Below, one piece after another: positions 1 through 7,187 of a stretch of DNA of 64,000 bases; within the stretch, counting starts at the first letter, position 1, and each line of letters opens with the position of its first letter. The position numbers were made by a program, and so were the translations under genes. This DNA comes from JAGNHN01 sp964590645 (lineage in GTDB: Bacteria; Bacteroidota; Bacteroidia; Bacteroidales; JAGNHN01). Under the pieces are notes generated by a model, which worked only from the letters and a program-made list of their open reading frames with translations, was not told the DNA's origin and made no database searches. The stretch is from the NCBI GenBank assembly GCA_964590645.1, contig CAZPYJ010000019.1:13798-77797 (forward strand), written 5' to 3'.

Positions 1-2
1 AG

Positions 3-353
3 AATTGGGAAGAAGCAGAAGATTCCAATCTTTGGGCGCCCTTCTTCCTGAAACTCAAGGAAAGCGGGAAAGACCTCAGTAATACCTATCTGGCACAGTT
101 CGGACTGGGAGACCAGGTATTATATCCGGATCATTTTGTGGATGGGATGGGCATTCTGAAGGATGATTTTGATCTTTTCAGCCCCAAACATATTGGCTCT
201 TGGTCTTCAGAGGGGTATGATTTCACCGGTTCAATGTCGCTGGAAGGGGATGACTTCATCGGGCTTGCCCTGGATGAAGACAGTCAGCCGGAATTAACTG
301 AAGATAGAGTGAAGCATTGGGTAGCACAGATTAAAAAAGAAGCCGGTTTCTAA
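3..353 (+). CDS. fldA: Flavodoxin, long-chain (3' part only)
   Basis: The reading frame is open from the window edge, so only the C-terminal 116 residues are seen. The fragment follows the C-terminal half of FldA-type flavodoxins closely: an FGLGDQ motif (FMN-binding loop region, FGCGDQ in E. coli), a GYDF segment, then GLALDEDSQPELTEDRV and WVAQI at the C terminus, matching GLAIDEDRQPELTAERV and WVKQI. The 20-odd residue insertion that defines long-chain flavodoxins falls in this part and appears to be present. Flavodoxin is a soluble FMN electron carrier that replaces ferredoxin, often under iron limitation. The gene is followed by a clear terminator and points towards the ompH operon. The N-terminal phosphate-binding loop lies outside the window. 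Confidence 0.9.
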   Translation, partial: NWEEAEDSNLWAPFFLKLKESGKDLSNTYLAQFGLGDQVLYPDHFVDGMGILKDDFDLFSPKHIGSWSSEGYDFTGSMSLEGDDFIGLALDEDSQPELTEDRVKHWVAQIKKEAGF

Positions 354-389
354 TTTAATACTGCCTTTTTGTTTTATAAGATATAAAGT

Positions 390-421
390 GGCTGTCTCAT
401 ACGATGGGGCAGCCTTTTTTT
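390..421 (+). terminator. Rho-independent terminator of the flavodoxin gene
   Basis: A 10-bp stem GGCTGTCTCA/TGGGGCAGCC (two G-U pairs) with a 5-nt loop is followed by seven T residues. It sits 36 bases after the flavodoxin stop codon. Confidence 0.85.
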
Positions 422-643
422 ATATTCGAGTACTTGTTGGAGGTACACGCCGAATCGTATATTTTCAGAAGATTATGCTCAATTTTGAGACTTCCCATTC
501 TCGTCCGCACGCGTCAGAAAATTCACCTTTGCTATGGCTACGGCGAATAATATAAGACGCGCGCGAGCAGTCAAAAACTCTTGCTCTATGCTGTATGCTC
601 TTGCATAAAGAACATAAGCTTGCGGATACCAGGACGATATTCA
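422..643. other. Noncoding spacer with pieces of an interspersed sequence module
   Basis: No plausible gene lies between the two convergent terminators. The spacer contains TTCGAGTAC (425-433), CACGCGTCAGA (508-518) and TATGCTGTATGCTCTTGC (587-604). The same three words occur again in the gap at 43051-43170, the middle one as its reverse complement, which suggests a dispersed noncoding repeat. Confidence 0.5.
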
Positions 644-680
644 CAAAAAAAGAAGGGCTGCCTCCTTGTGAGACAGCCCC
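644..680 (-). terminator. Rho-independent terminator of the envelope operon
   Basis: On the minus strand a stem GGGCTGTCTC/GAGGCAGCCC (655-664 with 670-679, one G-U pair) is followed by a run of T interrupted once. It lies about 30 bases after the last ompH gene and carries the same stem sequence as the flavodoxin terminator on the other strand. Confidence 0.85.
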
Positions 681-708
681 TTTCTTTTAGGATAGAATGA
701 AGCTTCTG

Positions 709-1224
709 CTACTCAATCCCTAATTTTTTCTTCACCAGCGGGGTAATATCTTCTCCTCCGTCGGAATACAGCAGCATTCCTTCATTGGCATTCAGGATAT
801 AAGTGTAGCCCCCTTCCTTTGCCACATCGCTGATGGCTTTGCGGGCCCGGTCGATGAGGGGCTTGGTTAATTCCTCTTCTTTTTCATTCAGGTCCTGCTG
901 GGCAGACATCTGAAAAGCCTCGATGCGGGTTTGCAGATCCTGGATTTCCTGCTCCTTGGTTTTCTTGATGATGGCAGAGAAGGTGGCCATATTATTCTGG
1001 TAATCCACGTACTTGTTCTCCAGCTCTGCTGACATTGCTTCCAGGGTAGTCCTGAGTTCCCGGGCATAGGCTTCATATTTGACCTGCACGGTATCCTGGC
1101 CGGGCATCATCCGGTAGAGCTCGCCAAAGTTTATATGGCCGAACTTGGGGGTTTTCTGGGCGTGTGCCGCAGAGAAACCGGTGAGCAATGTCAGTATGAC
1201 AAATAATTTGAGTGCCTGCTTCAT
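709..1224 (-). CDS. OmpH/Skp-family periplasmic chaperone (second copy)
   Basis: A 171-residue protein with a signal peptide (MKQALKLFVILTLLTGFSAA, cut after HAQ), then a short beta segment (FGHINFGELYRMMPG), a long charged coiled-coil hairpin (about residues 45-125), and a closing beta segment YTYILNANEGMLLYSDGGED. This is the layout of Skp/OmpH chaperones, which hold unfolded outer-membrane proteins in the periplasm for BamA. The start at 1224 is preferred to an upstream ATG at 1251 because it gives a normal signal peptide. It is the last gene of the operon, 61 bases after its paralogue and before a strong terminator. Paired ompH genes after bamA are usual in Bacteroidota. The two copies are clearly diverged, so they may serve different clients. 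Confidence 0.9.
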   Translation of the reverse strand: MKQALKLFVILTLLTGFSAAHAQKTPKFGHINFGELYRMMPGQDTVQVKYEAYARELRTTLEAMSAELENKYVDYQNNMATFSAIIKKTKEQEIQDLQTRIEAFQMSAQQDLNEKEEELTKPLIDRARKAISDVAKEGGYTYILNANEGMLLYSDGGEDITPLVKKKLGIE

Positions 1225-1285
1225 TTTTAGGAGTTTAAAATTGCTGCGCAAAAATAGAAAATAATCGGGCTGGTCAGATTAAGGA

Positions 1286-1810
1286 CTAGTTGGTATCCAC
1301 CACATTTCCGATTTTTCTCAGGACCTCGTCGCTGAGATCGTAGCGGGGATTGGCATAGAGCATCGTCATACCGCCTGCCTTGTCAAAAACAAAGGCGTAA
1401 CTCTTGGTGGTGGCGATTTCTTCAATGGCATTGAAGACTTTATCCTGAATAGGCTTTACCAGTTCCTGGCGTTTCTTAAAAAGGTCTCCATCTTGTCCGA
1501 AACGTTGCTTTTGCAATTCCTTTGCCTGGCGTTCTTTCTGGATGATCTCTTCTTCCCGCTGGCGTTTGAGGTCTTCGGGCAATAAAACAGATTCGCTTTG
1601 ATAGGCCTTGTATAGCTTATCAATCTCGGCAAACTTCTCCTCAATTTCTTTTTGCCATTCTACTGACATTTCATTGAGTTTTTCCTGGGCAGCTTCATAT
1701 TCGGGGATATTGCCCAGAATGTACTCGGTGTCCACAAAACCGTATTTCTGTGCCGAAGTGAGGAAGGCAAAGGTGGACAGCATCATCAGGCTTAAGAGGA
1801 ATCTTTTCAT
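1286..1810 (-). CDS. OmpH/Skp-family periplasmic chaperone (first copy)
   Basis: A 174-residue protein beginning with a signal peptide (MKRFLLSLMMLSTFAFLTSA) followed by QKYGFVDTEYILGNIPEY, the typical OmpH start of the mature chain. A long Glu/Lys/Gln-rich coiled coil (about residues 40-125) follows, ending in a beta segment SYAFVFDKAGGMTMLYANP and DLSDEVLRKIG. The role is to chaperone outer-membrane protein precursors through the periplasm to the BAM complex. It lies directly after bamA (about 70 bases) and before the second ompH. A second ATG six bases upstream (1816) is an equally possible start. Confidence 0.92.
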   Translation of the reverse strand: MKRFLLSLMMLSTFAFLTSAQKYGFVDTEYILGNIPEYEAAQEKLNEMSVEWQKEIEEKFAEIDKLYKAYQSESVLLPEDLKRQREEEIIQKERQAKELQKQRFGQDGDLFKKRQELVKPIQDKVFNAIEEIATTKSYAFVFDKAGGMTMLYANPRYDLSDEVLRKIGNVVDTN

Positions 1811-1884
1811 AATCATTATTTTTGGGGGCCGAAGCCATTATTGAATGTTGTGGCATTTGCAAATAGCATACCAAAGGTGTGTTG

Positions 1885-4503
1885 TTAATCAATCGACTGG
1901 TTAATGGAGAAGTGGAACTGACCTTTGTTGGCATTGGGCAGCCCCGGTATATCGTCAAAGCCATAGCCCCAGTCGAGGCCCAGTATTCCGAACATTGGCA
2001 GGTAAACACGAAGGCCAAAACCGGCCGAGCGCTTCACTTCAAAAGGATCGAAGGACTTAAAGTTCAGCCAGGCATTCCCGGCTTCCAGGAAGCTCATCAC
2101 ATAAATGGTGGCATTGGGATTCAGTGAGACCGGGTAGCGCAGCTCCATTGTATATTTGGAATAGATGGTTCCTCCCAGGTTGGAGTTGCGGTAATAATCC
2201 GGGGTCAGGGATTCGTTGCTGTATCCACGCATCCCGATGATTTCCCTGCCATCCAGGTTATTATAGCCGCTCAACCCATCCCCACCCAGATAGAAGCGTT
2301 CAAAGATAGTGACTCCCAGATCCTGATTATACGTTCCCAGGAAGCCGTATCGTGCCCGGGTCCGCAGCACCAGATCTCCGGCCAGGCGGGTGTACCAGGC
2401 CATATTGAAATTCCATTTGTGGTATTCTATCCATTTATATTTCTCAGCTTCGGAAAGGCTTCCATAATCTGTATCAGAGAAAAGAGAATAGGGAGGGGTT
2501 GCCTGCAGGGAAAGGCTGATCTCTGAACCCGTGCGGGGATAGATGGGGGCATCGATAGAGTTGCGGGAAAGGGAAAGGGTAGCACTGATGTTATTGGCCG
2601 TACCATTGCTGAAAGCAAAGATATTCCGGTAATTGCTGAGCTTGTAGCGCTGATAACTGGCATTGGTATAAAGGGTAAAGAAGTCATCCGGCCAGCTCAG
2701 GCGTTTGCCCAGTCCTATCGTTACTCCATCAATGACGAAAGCAGAGCGGTTGGTATCTTCCCTGCCCAGGCCGTTGGAGTATAGTGAGTGGTAGTATGAA
2801 ACACTGAATGCGTTGGGCTTCTTCCCTCCCAGCCAGGGCTCTGTAAAGGAGGCGCTATAGCTGACATAACCGGTTCCGTAGCTCTGCAGGCGCACGCTCA
2901 GCTTCTGTCCGTCGCCGCTGGGCACCGGTCGCCAGGCATCCCTTTTGAACATATTCTTGATGGAGAAATTATTGAAGGACAGGCCCAGCGTACCCACTAC
3001 GCGTCCGTAGCCCCATCCGCCGCTCAGTTCGATCTGATCGGCGGAAGTTTCTTCTACCTCATATTCAATATCCACGGTTCCATCCGCCGGGTTGGGGCTG
3101 GGCACAGGGTTGATTTTTTCAGGGTTGAAATAGCGGAGTTGCGCCAGCTCGCGGGTGGTGCGGATAATATCGGAGCGGGAAAACATCTGCCCGGGCCGGG
3201 TTCTGATTTCCCGGAGGATGACGTGATCATTTGTTTTGGTATTCCCTTTCACCGTCACCTTATTGATGGTGGCCTGCTTCCCTTCCCGCAAGCGGATTTC
3301 AATGTCAATGGAATCATTGACTACAGCCGTTTCCACCGGAATCAGCTGGAAGAAAAGATAGCCATCGTCGAGGTACAGACTGCTGACATCAAATCCACTG
3401 GGGTTAAAAGAGAGGTTGGCATCGAGCTTTTTCTGGTTGTACACATCCCCTTTCTCCACGCCCAGGATGGCATCGAGGGTGGAAGAAGGGTATTTGGTGT
3501 TTCCCACCCAGGTGATATTCCGGAAATAGTATTTGTTTCCTTCATCCACATATACGTGCAGGTCTATGGTGCCGTCTGTATTTCTGATAATGCTATCCCT
3601 GACTACGGCAGCATCCCTGAATCCCTGTTCATTGTATTTCTCAACCACTCTCTTCTTGTCTGATTCGAAATCCGATTCGATGAACTTGGAGCTTTTAAAT
3701 ATCCTGATCCGGATGTTTTCCCCACTCAATTCACTGATCCACTCGGGGAAATAGCGCGGGCCTTGGTGAAGCAGTTTAGCCACGCTGCCCAGGAGCAGGG
3801 AGTCAAGGATGGCAAAGGGCCGCAGGCGGGCCTGATCTTTGGTTTCTTTCAAAGCAGATTTCAGGCGCATCGTGCCCAGTTCCTCATTTCCGTGGAAAAC
3901 GACCTGGTTGATTTTCACACGACGGTTTTTTTCGATATGATAATCCAGGATAAGGGAATTGGAAACCGCTGTATCGCGCAGGCTTTTCACAGCCACATCC
4001 ACATTCAGGAATCCTTTATTAATGAAGTAGCGTCGAATCTTCTCCGTAGAGGTCATCATCACATAATCCGTCACCACATCGCCCCGCATTATTTTGATCT
4101 CATCCCTCAGTTTGTCGGCTTCGCCCTTCCTTACCCCGGTAAAGCTGAATTTGCTCAAACGTGGTCTTTCTTTCAGGGATATTTGAAGAAATGCCAGCTC
4201 ACCATCGGTATGGGTGACACTGATGCGGATATCTTCAAACAAACCTTGCTGCCAGAGTTTACGGATGGCTTCGGTGATCTCTTCGCCCGGGATCTGAATG
4301 GTTTCACCTACTGTCAATCCGCTGAGCATCACCAGCACACTGTGGTCGAGGTATTGAATTCCTTCCACATTGACTCCGCCAATCACGTACTCCCTGGGAT
4401 TGGCGTAATCTACTGAGATTTTATCTCCGAGACTGACCTGGGCAAGGCTGGTGAATGAACAGAGAATAAGGAAGCTTATAAGCAGTGATTGCTGACGCAT
4501 CAT
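1885..4503 (-). CDS. bamA: Outer membrane protein assembly factor BamA
   Basis: An 872-residue Omp85 protein. A signal peptide (about residues 1-21, ending SLAQ) is followed by tandem POTRA domains (about residues 38-450; recognisable starts such as YVIGGVNVEGIQYLDHSVL, RVKINQVVFHGNEEL, YYFRNITWVGNTKY and INKVTVKGNTKTNDHVI) and a C-terminal 16-strand barrel (about 485-872). The barrel holds the loop-6 region MRGYSNESLTPDYY. BamA folds and inserts outer-membrane beta-barrel proteins. The gene starts five bases after uppS and is followed by the two ompH chaperone genes, an order conserved across Bacteroidota. The very last residues (FHFSINQSID) do not end in an aromatic residue. Confidence 0.97.
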   Translation of the reverse strand: MMRQQSLLISFLILCSFTSLAQVSLGDKISVDYANPREYVIGGVNVEGIQYLDHSVLVMLSGLTVGETIQIPGEEITEAIRKLWQQGLFEDIRISVTHTDGELAFLQISLKERPRLSKFSFTGVRKGEADKLRDEIKIMRGDVVTDYVMMTSTEKIRRYFINKGFLNVDVAVKSLRDTAVSNSLILDYHIEKNRRVKINQVVFHGNEELGTMRLKSALKETKDQARLRPFAILDSLLLGSVAKLLHQGPRYFPEWISELSGENIRIRIFKSSKFIESDFESDKKRVVEKYNEQGFRDAAVVRDSIIRNTDGTIDLHVYVDEGNKYYFRNITWVGNTKYPSSTLDAILGVEKGDVYNQKKLDANLSFNPSGFDVSSLYLDDGYLFFQLIPVETAVVNDSIDIEIRLREGKQATINKVTVKGNTKTNDHVILREIRTRPGQMFSRSDIIRTTRELAQLRYFNPEKINPVPSPNPADGTVDIEYEVEETSADQIELSGGWGYGRVVGTLGLSFNNFSIKNMFKRDAWRPVPSGDGQKLSVRLQSYGTGYVSYSASFTEPWLGGKKPNAFSVSYYHSLYSNGLGREDTNRSAFVIDGVTIGLGKRLSWPDDFFTLYTNASYQRYKLSNYRNIFAFSNGTANNISATLSLSRNSIDAPIYPRTGSEISLSLQATPPYSLFSDTDYGSLSEAEKYKWIEYHKWNFNMAWYTRLAGDLVLRTRARYGFLGTYNQDLGVTIFERFYLGGDGLSGYNNLDGREIIGMRGYSNESLTPDYYRNSNLGGTIYSKYTMELRYPVSLNPNATIYVMSFLEAGNAWLNFKSFDPFEVKRSAGFGLRVYLPMFGILGLDWGYGFDDIPGLPNANKGQFHFSINQSID

Positions 4504-4508
4504 TGGAT

Positions 4509-5252
4509 TCAGATACTTAATTGTTCGCTGATTTTGCCAAAACGGCGTTCACGGCATTGAAAATCGACCACGGCTTTGAAAAGGTCGTCGCGCGTAAAAT
4601 CAGGCCAGAGTTTAGGAATAAAACAGAGCTCGGTATAGGCCATTTGCCAGAGCAGGAAATTGCTGAGCCTGTATTCTCCGCTTGTGCGGATGAGCAGTTC
4701 CGGGTCCGGGAATTGATGTGTCTGGAGGTATTGGCTGAAAAGCACTTCATTCACTTCCTCGGCTTTCACCTTTCCATCCCTGACATCGACTGCAATCCGT
4801 TTTGCCGCCTGCGATACCTCCCAGCGGGCGCTATAGCTGAGAGCCAAGGTCAGAATCATTCCGCTGTTGCCTGCAGTGCGGTCTATTGCCAGATCAAGCT
4901 GGGTCCGGCATTCTTTTCCCAGCGATGCGATATCTCCGATGGTATGGAGGCGGATGTTGTTTTCCATCAGGGTATGGGTTTCCTTATCGATGGTTTCCAC
5001 CAGCAGTTGCATCAGGGCGTTCACCTCCTCTTTAGGCCTGAGCCAGTTCTCTGTGGAAAAGGCATAGAGGGTAAGGTACTGAATCCCGATTTCTGCGGCT
5101 CCTTCCGAGGCTTCCCTGACTGCATTCACGCCCTGTTCGTGCCCAAAGACACGCATCTGTCCCCGTTGCTGCGCCCATCGCCCATTGCCATCCATAATAA
5201 TGGCAATATGCGCAGGCAGTCTATCCCTGTTGATCTTTTCTATAATACTCAT
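4509..5252 (-). CDS. uppS: Isoprenyl transferase (undecaprenyl diphosphate synthase)
   Basis: A 247-residue cis-prenyltransferase. It has the signature HIAIIMDGNGRWAQQRG with catalytic Asp21, the FGHEQG and LYAFSTENWLRP motifs, and the C-terminal RTSGEYRLSNFLLWQMAYTE block followed by LWPDF, all as in E. coli UppS (253 residues). It condenses isopentenyl diphosphate units onto farnesyl diphosphate to make the C55 lipid carrier of peptidoglycan and O-antigen synthesis, acting at the cytoplasmic face of the inner membrane. It lies between porG and bamA in the envelope operon, the usual Bacteroidota position, only five bases from bamA. Confidence 0.96.
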   Translation of the reverse strand: MSIIEKINRDRLPAHIAIIMDGNGRWAQQRGQMRVFGHEQGVNAVREASEGAAEIGIQYLTLYAFSTENWLRPKEEVNALMQLLVETIDKETHTLMENNIRLHTIGDIASLGKECRTQLDLAIDRTAGNSGMILTLALSYSARWEVSQAAKRIAVDVRDGKVKAEEVNEVLFSQYLQTHQFPDPELLIRTSGEYRLSNFLLWQMAYTELCFIPKLWPDFTRDDLFKAVVDFQCRERRFGKISEQLSI

Positions 5253-5291
5253 ACTGGCTGATACACCCTCCTCTTTCGCTACTCTCCAGGC

Positions 5292-6176
5292 CTAACGCAT
5301 ATAAATGTATTCCTTGTAGCTTTTCTGATTTTGGAAATCTCCACAGGTACCTTTGCCCTTTCCTTTGATTTTGAAGGTGAGGAATAAGCCGGCAAAAGAA
5401 TACCAGTCTTTGTTTTTGGAGTCGCCCCGTTGTACTCCCTCTTCGAAAGGATCCAGATCCAATTGTACCCGACGATCGGCCAGGATCATTGCAATTTCGG
5501 TATTTTCTGCAAGCAGGACATCCGGGTCGGCATAGGTTGTGCTGACATCATCCAAATAATCGGTGAAGGTTTTGCGCAAGCCCCATTCACCTCCTATACA
5601 GACAGAGCGGGAGAGGCTGTATTTGAAGCCAATCCCGAAAGGAAATGAGACCTGAGTGAGGGAATACAGCTTACGTTCGGGGTATTGTGTGGTTCCCTGT
5701 CCTTCGGTTCCCAGGGTTTGCAACTCATACCATTCTCCGTCATATTCGGCCTTGGGGTTGAAAGAAAAGATGGACACTCCACCAAAGATATAGGGGCTGA
5801 AACGGCTTTTCTTGCTTCCGGTAAAATAGCGGAAGAAGTTGTGTTCCATTTGAGCTGAAAACTCCAGCACGTGGCTTTTGAAGCTCAGGTTGCGTTGGGG
5901 GTTTTCTCCCACATCGGAAGCATCATCGCCAACCACCTGACCGTAAAGGGCATTCATTTTCATTGCCCAGCGGGGGTTCAGGTTATAGCGGTAGATCAAT
6001 CCACCTGCGGGTTGGGTCAGCCCGAAGTGGGTGCTGTAATTAAGGTCTCCCAAATAATAGCTTGTCCCCAACATCAGTCCCACCTCCGAACGCTGCGCGG
6101 AGAGGCTGAGTGCGAAGGCTAATGCCAGGACGAATACGATTGATTTTTTCATTTTGATCTGGTTCTGGTTCCGCAT
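5292..6176 (-). CDS. porG: PorG-like outer membrane protein of the type IX secretion system (DUF6089)
   Basis: A secreted beta-barrel protein of about 294 residues: signal peptide ending LSLSAQ, then short alternating strands typical of an 8-strand barrel (VGLMLGTSYYLGDLN, GLIYRYNLNPRWAMKMNALYGQ, ISFPFGIGFKYSLS-like segments, GGEWGLRKTFTDYLDD, WYSFAGLFLTFKI). These match the DUF6089/PorG family, an outer-membrane component of the T9SS core. Its position between nadK and uppS is the place of this family in many Bacteroidota. The start at 6176 is supported by GGAG six bases upstream; an alternative start at 6152 removes eight residues without affecting the signal peptide. Assignment rests on family resemblance and synteny; many T9SS cargo proteins elsewhere in the window agree with it. 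Confidence 0.82.
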   Translation of the reverse strand: MRNQNQIKMKKSIVFVLALAFALSLSAQRSEVGLMLGTSYYLGDLNYSTHFGLTQPAGGLIYRYNLNPRWAMKMNALYGQVVGDDASDVGENPQRNLSFKSHVLEFSAQMEHNFFRYFTGSKKSRFSPYIFGGVSIFSFNPKAEYDGEWYELQTLGTEGQGTTQYPERKLYSLTQVSFPFGIGFKYSLSRSVCIGGEWGLRKTFTDYLDDVSTTYADPDVLLAENTEIAMILADRRVQLDLDPFEEGVQRGDSKNKDWYSFAGLFLTFKIKGKGKGTCGDFQNQKSYKEYIYMR

Positions 6177-6189
6177 TTTCTGCTCCTCA

Positions 6190-6208
6190 CCTCCTGAAAA
6201 ACAGGAGG
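6190..6208 (-). promoter_or_regulatory. Hairpin overlapping a Shine-Dalgarno-like tract before porG
   Basis: A perfect 7-bp inverted repeat CCTCCTG-5 nt-CAGGAGG lies between nadK and porG. On the coding strand the second arm reads CAGGAGG and runs into TGAGGAGCAGAAAATG, so a purine-rich ribosome-binding tract is partly within the stem. No T-run follows, so it is not a terminator. It could tune porG translation or protect processed mRNA ends; this is inference. Confidence 0.45.
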
Positions 6209-6264
6209 CTAAATTATTATTAATTTCCAGCACCGCCAACCCTCTTTTGTTATTTTTAACATTA

Positions 6265-7143
6265 TCAGTTCCTTGCATCCAGGCCCCAGGCCAGTTTATC
6301 GCGGATAGCGCGGAAAAAATGCTGTTTATGCAGGCGGATGAGGTTAAATTGAAAAGCCGCCTTTCTGAAGGTCAGCTCAATTTCTTCTTTCAGCACTTCC
6401 ACACGCGAGTCGAGGCTAAGAGAGTATTCCCGGCCACCGGCATCCACTTTGAGGCGGATTTCGCTGGAATCGGGGACAACGATAGGGCGTACTGTCAAAT
6501 TGTGGGAAGCGATGGGAGTCACCACGAAACTATTGCAGGCCGGGGCAAGAATGGGCCCTCCGCAACTCAGGGAATAGGCTGTGGATCCGGTAGGTGTGGC
6601 CAGGATGAGTCCGTCTGCCCAGAATGAATTCATAAACATCCCATCCACCCAGGCCTGGATGGTAATCATTGAATTGGGTACGTTTTTATACAGGCTGGCC
6701 TCATTGAGGGCATAATTTAACTCCCCGAAATACCCGGCGGAACTTTCCAGCCGAAGCAGGCTGCGCGGATCCAGGTCGTACTTTCCATCAATCAACTCCT
6801 CTACCGCACTGCTAATCTCGTGACGGGAAGTGGAAGAGAGAAAACCCAGGCGCCCCAGGTTGATGCCGGCCACCGGTATCCCGGAGTTCCGTACCAGGGT
6901 GATGGTATCCAGTAAAGTCCCGTCGCCCCCTACCGACAACATAAAACGGGTGCCTGTCCTGAGTTCGTGATGGTGAGCAAAGACTTCTAAATCAGCGGCA
7001 AACCGGATATGCGGCTTCAGAAAATCAAAAAAACCCCGATAAACCTGCAGTCGACAAGCGTGCCTGGCCAGGCTGTCGAAAATCAACTGCACATTGGGAA
7101 AAAAATCCGGATTGAAGCTGCGCCCATAAATGGCTATATCCAT
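6265..7143 (-). CDS. nadK: NAD kinase
   Basis: A 292-residue ATP-NAD kinase. It has the GGDGT motif at residues 72-76 with the general base Asp74, then GINLGRLGFLSS, the FWADGLILATPTGSTAYSLS block and GGPILAP, all in family order. It phosphorylates NAD to NADP in the cytoplasm. The gene sits between the Omp85-like gene (44 bases upstream) and porG, in the same direction. NAD kinase followed by a DUF6089 gene and uppS is a conserved Bacteroidota arrangement, probably shared only for expression reasons since the functions are unrelated. Confidence 0.97.
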   Translation of the reverse strand: MDIAIYGRSFNPDFFPNVQLIFDSLARHACRLQVYRGFFDFLKPHIRFAADLEVFAHHHELRTGTRFMLSVGGDGTLLDTITLVRNSGIPVAGINLGRLGFLSSTSRHEISSAVEELIDGKYDLDPRSLLRLESSAGYFGELNYALNEASLYKNVPNSMITIQAWVDGMFMNSFWADGLILATPTGSTAYSLSCGGPILAPACNSFVVTPIASHNLTVRPIVVPDSSEIRLKVDAGGREYSLSLDSRVEVLKEEIELTFRKAAFQFNLIRLHKQHFFRAIRDKLAWGLDARN

Positions 7144-7187
7144 ACCTCTGAATTTTCCGCTAAATTACAACAATCGGCAGGCAAGTG

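Noticed and set aside
4521..5261. Open frame of 246 codons antisense to uppS
   Set aside because: It mirrors uppS and has no signal, domain or promoter of its own.
6190..6208. Hairpin considered as a terminator of nadK
   Set aside because: No T-run follows on either strand and the next gene starts at once.
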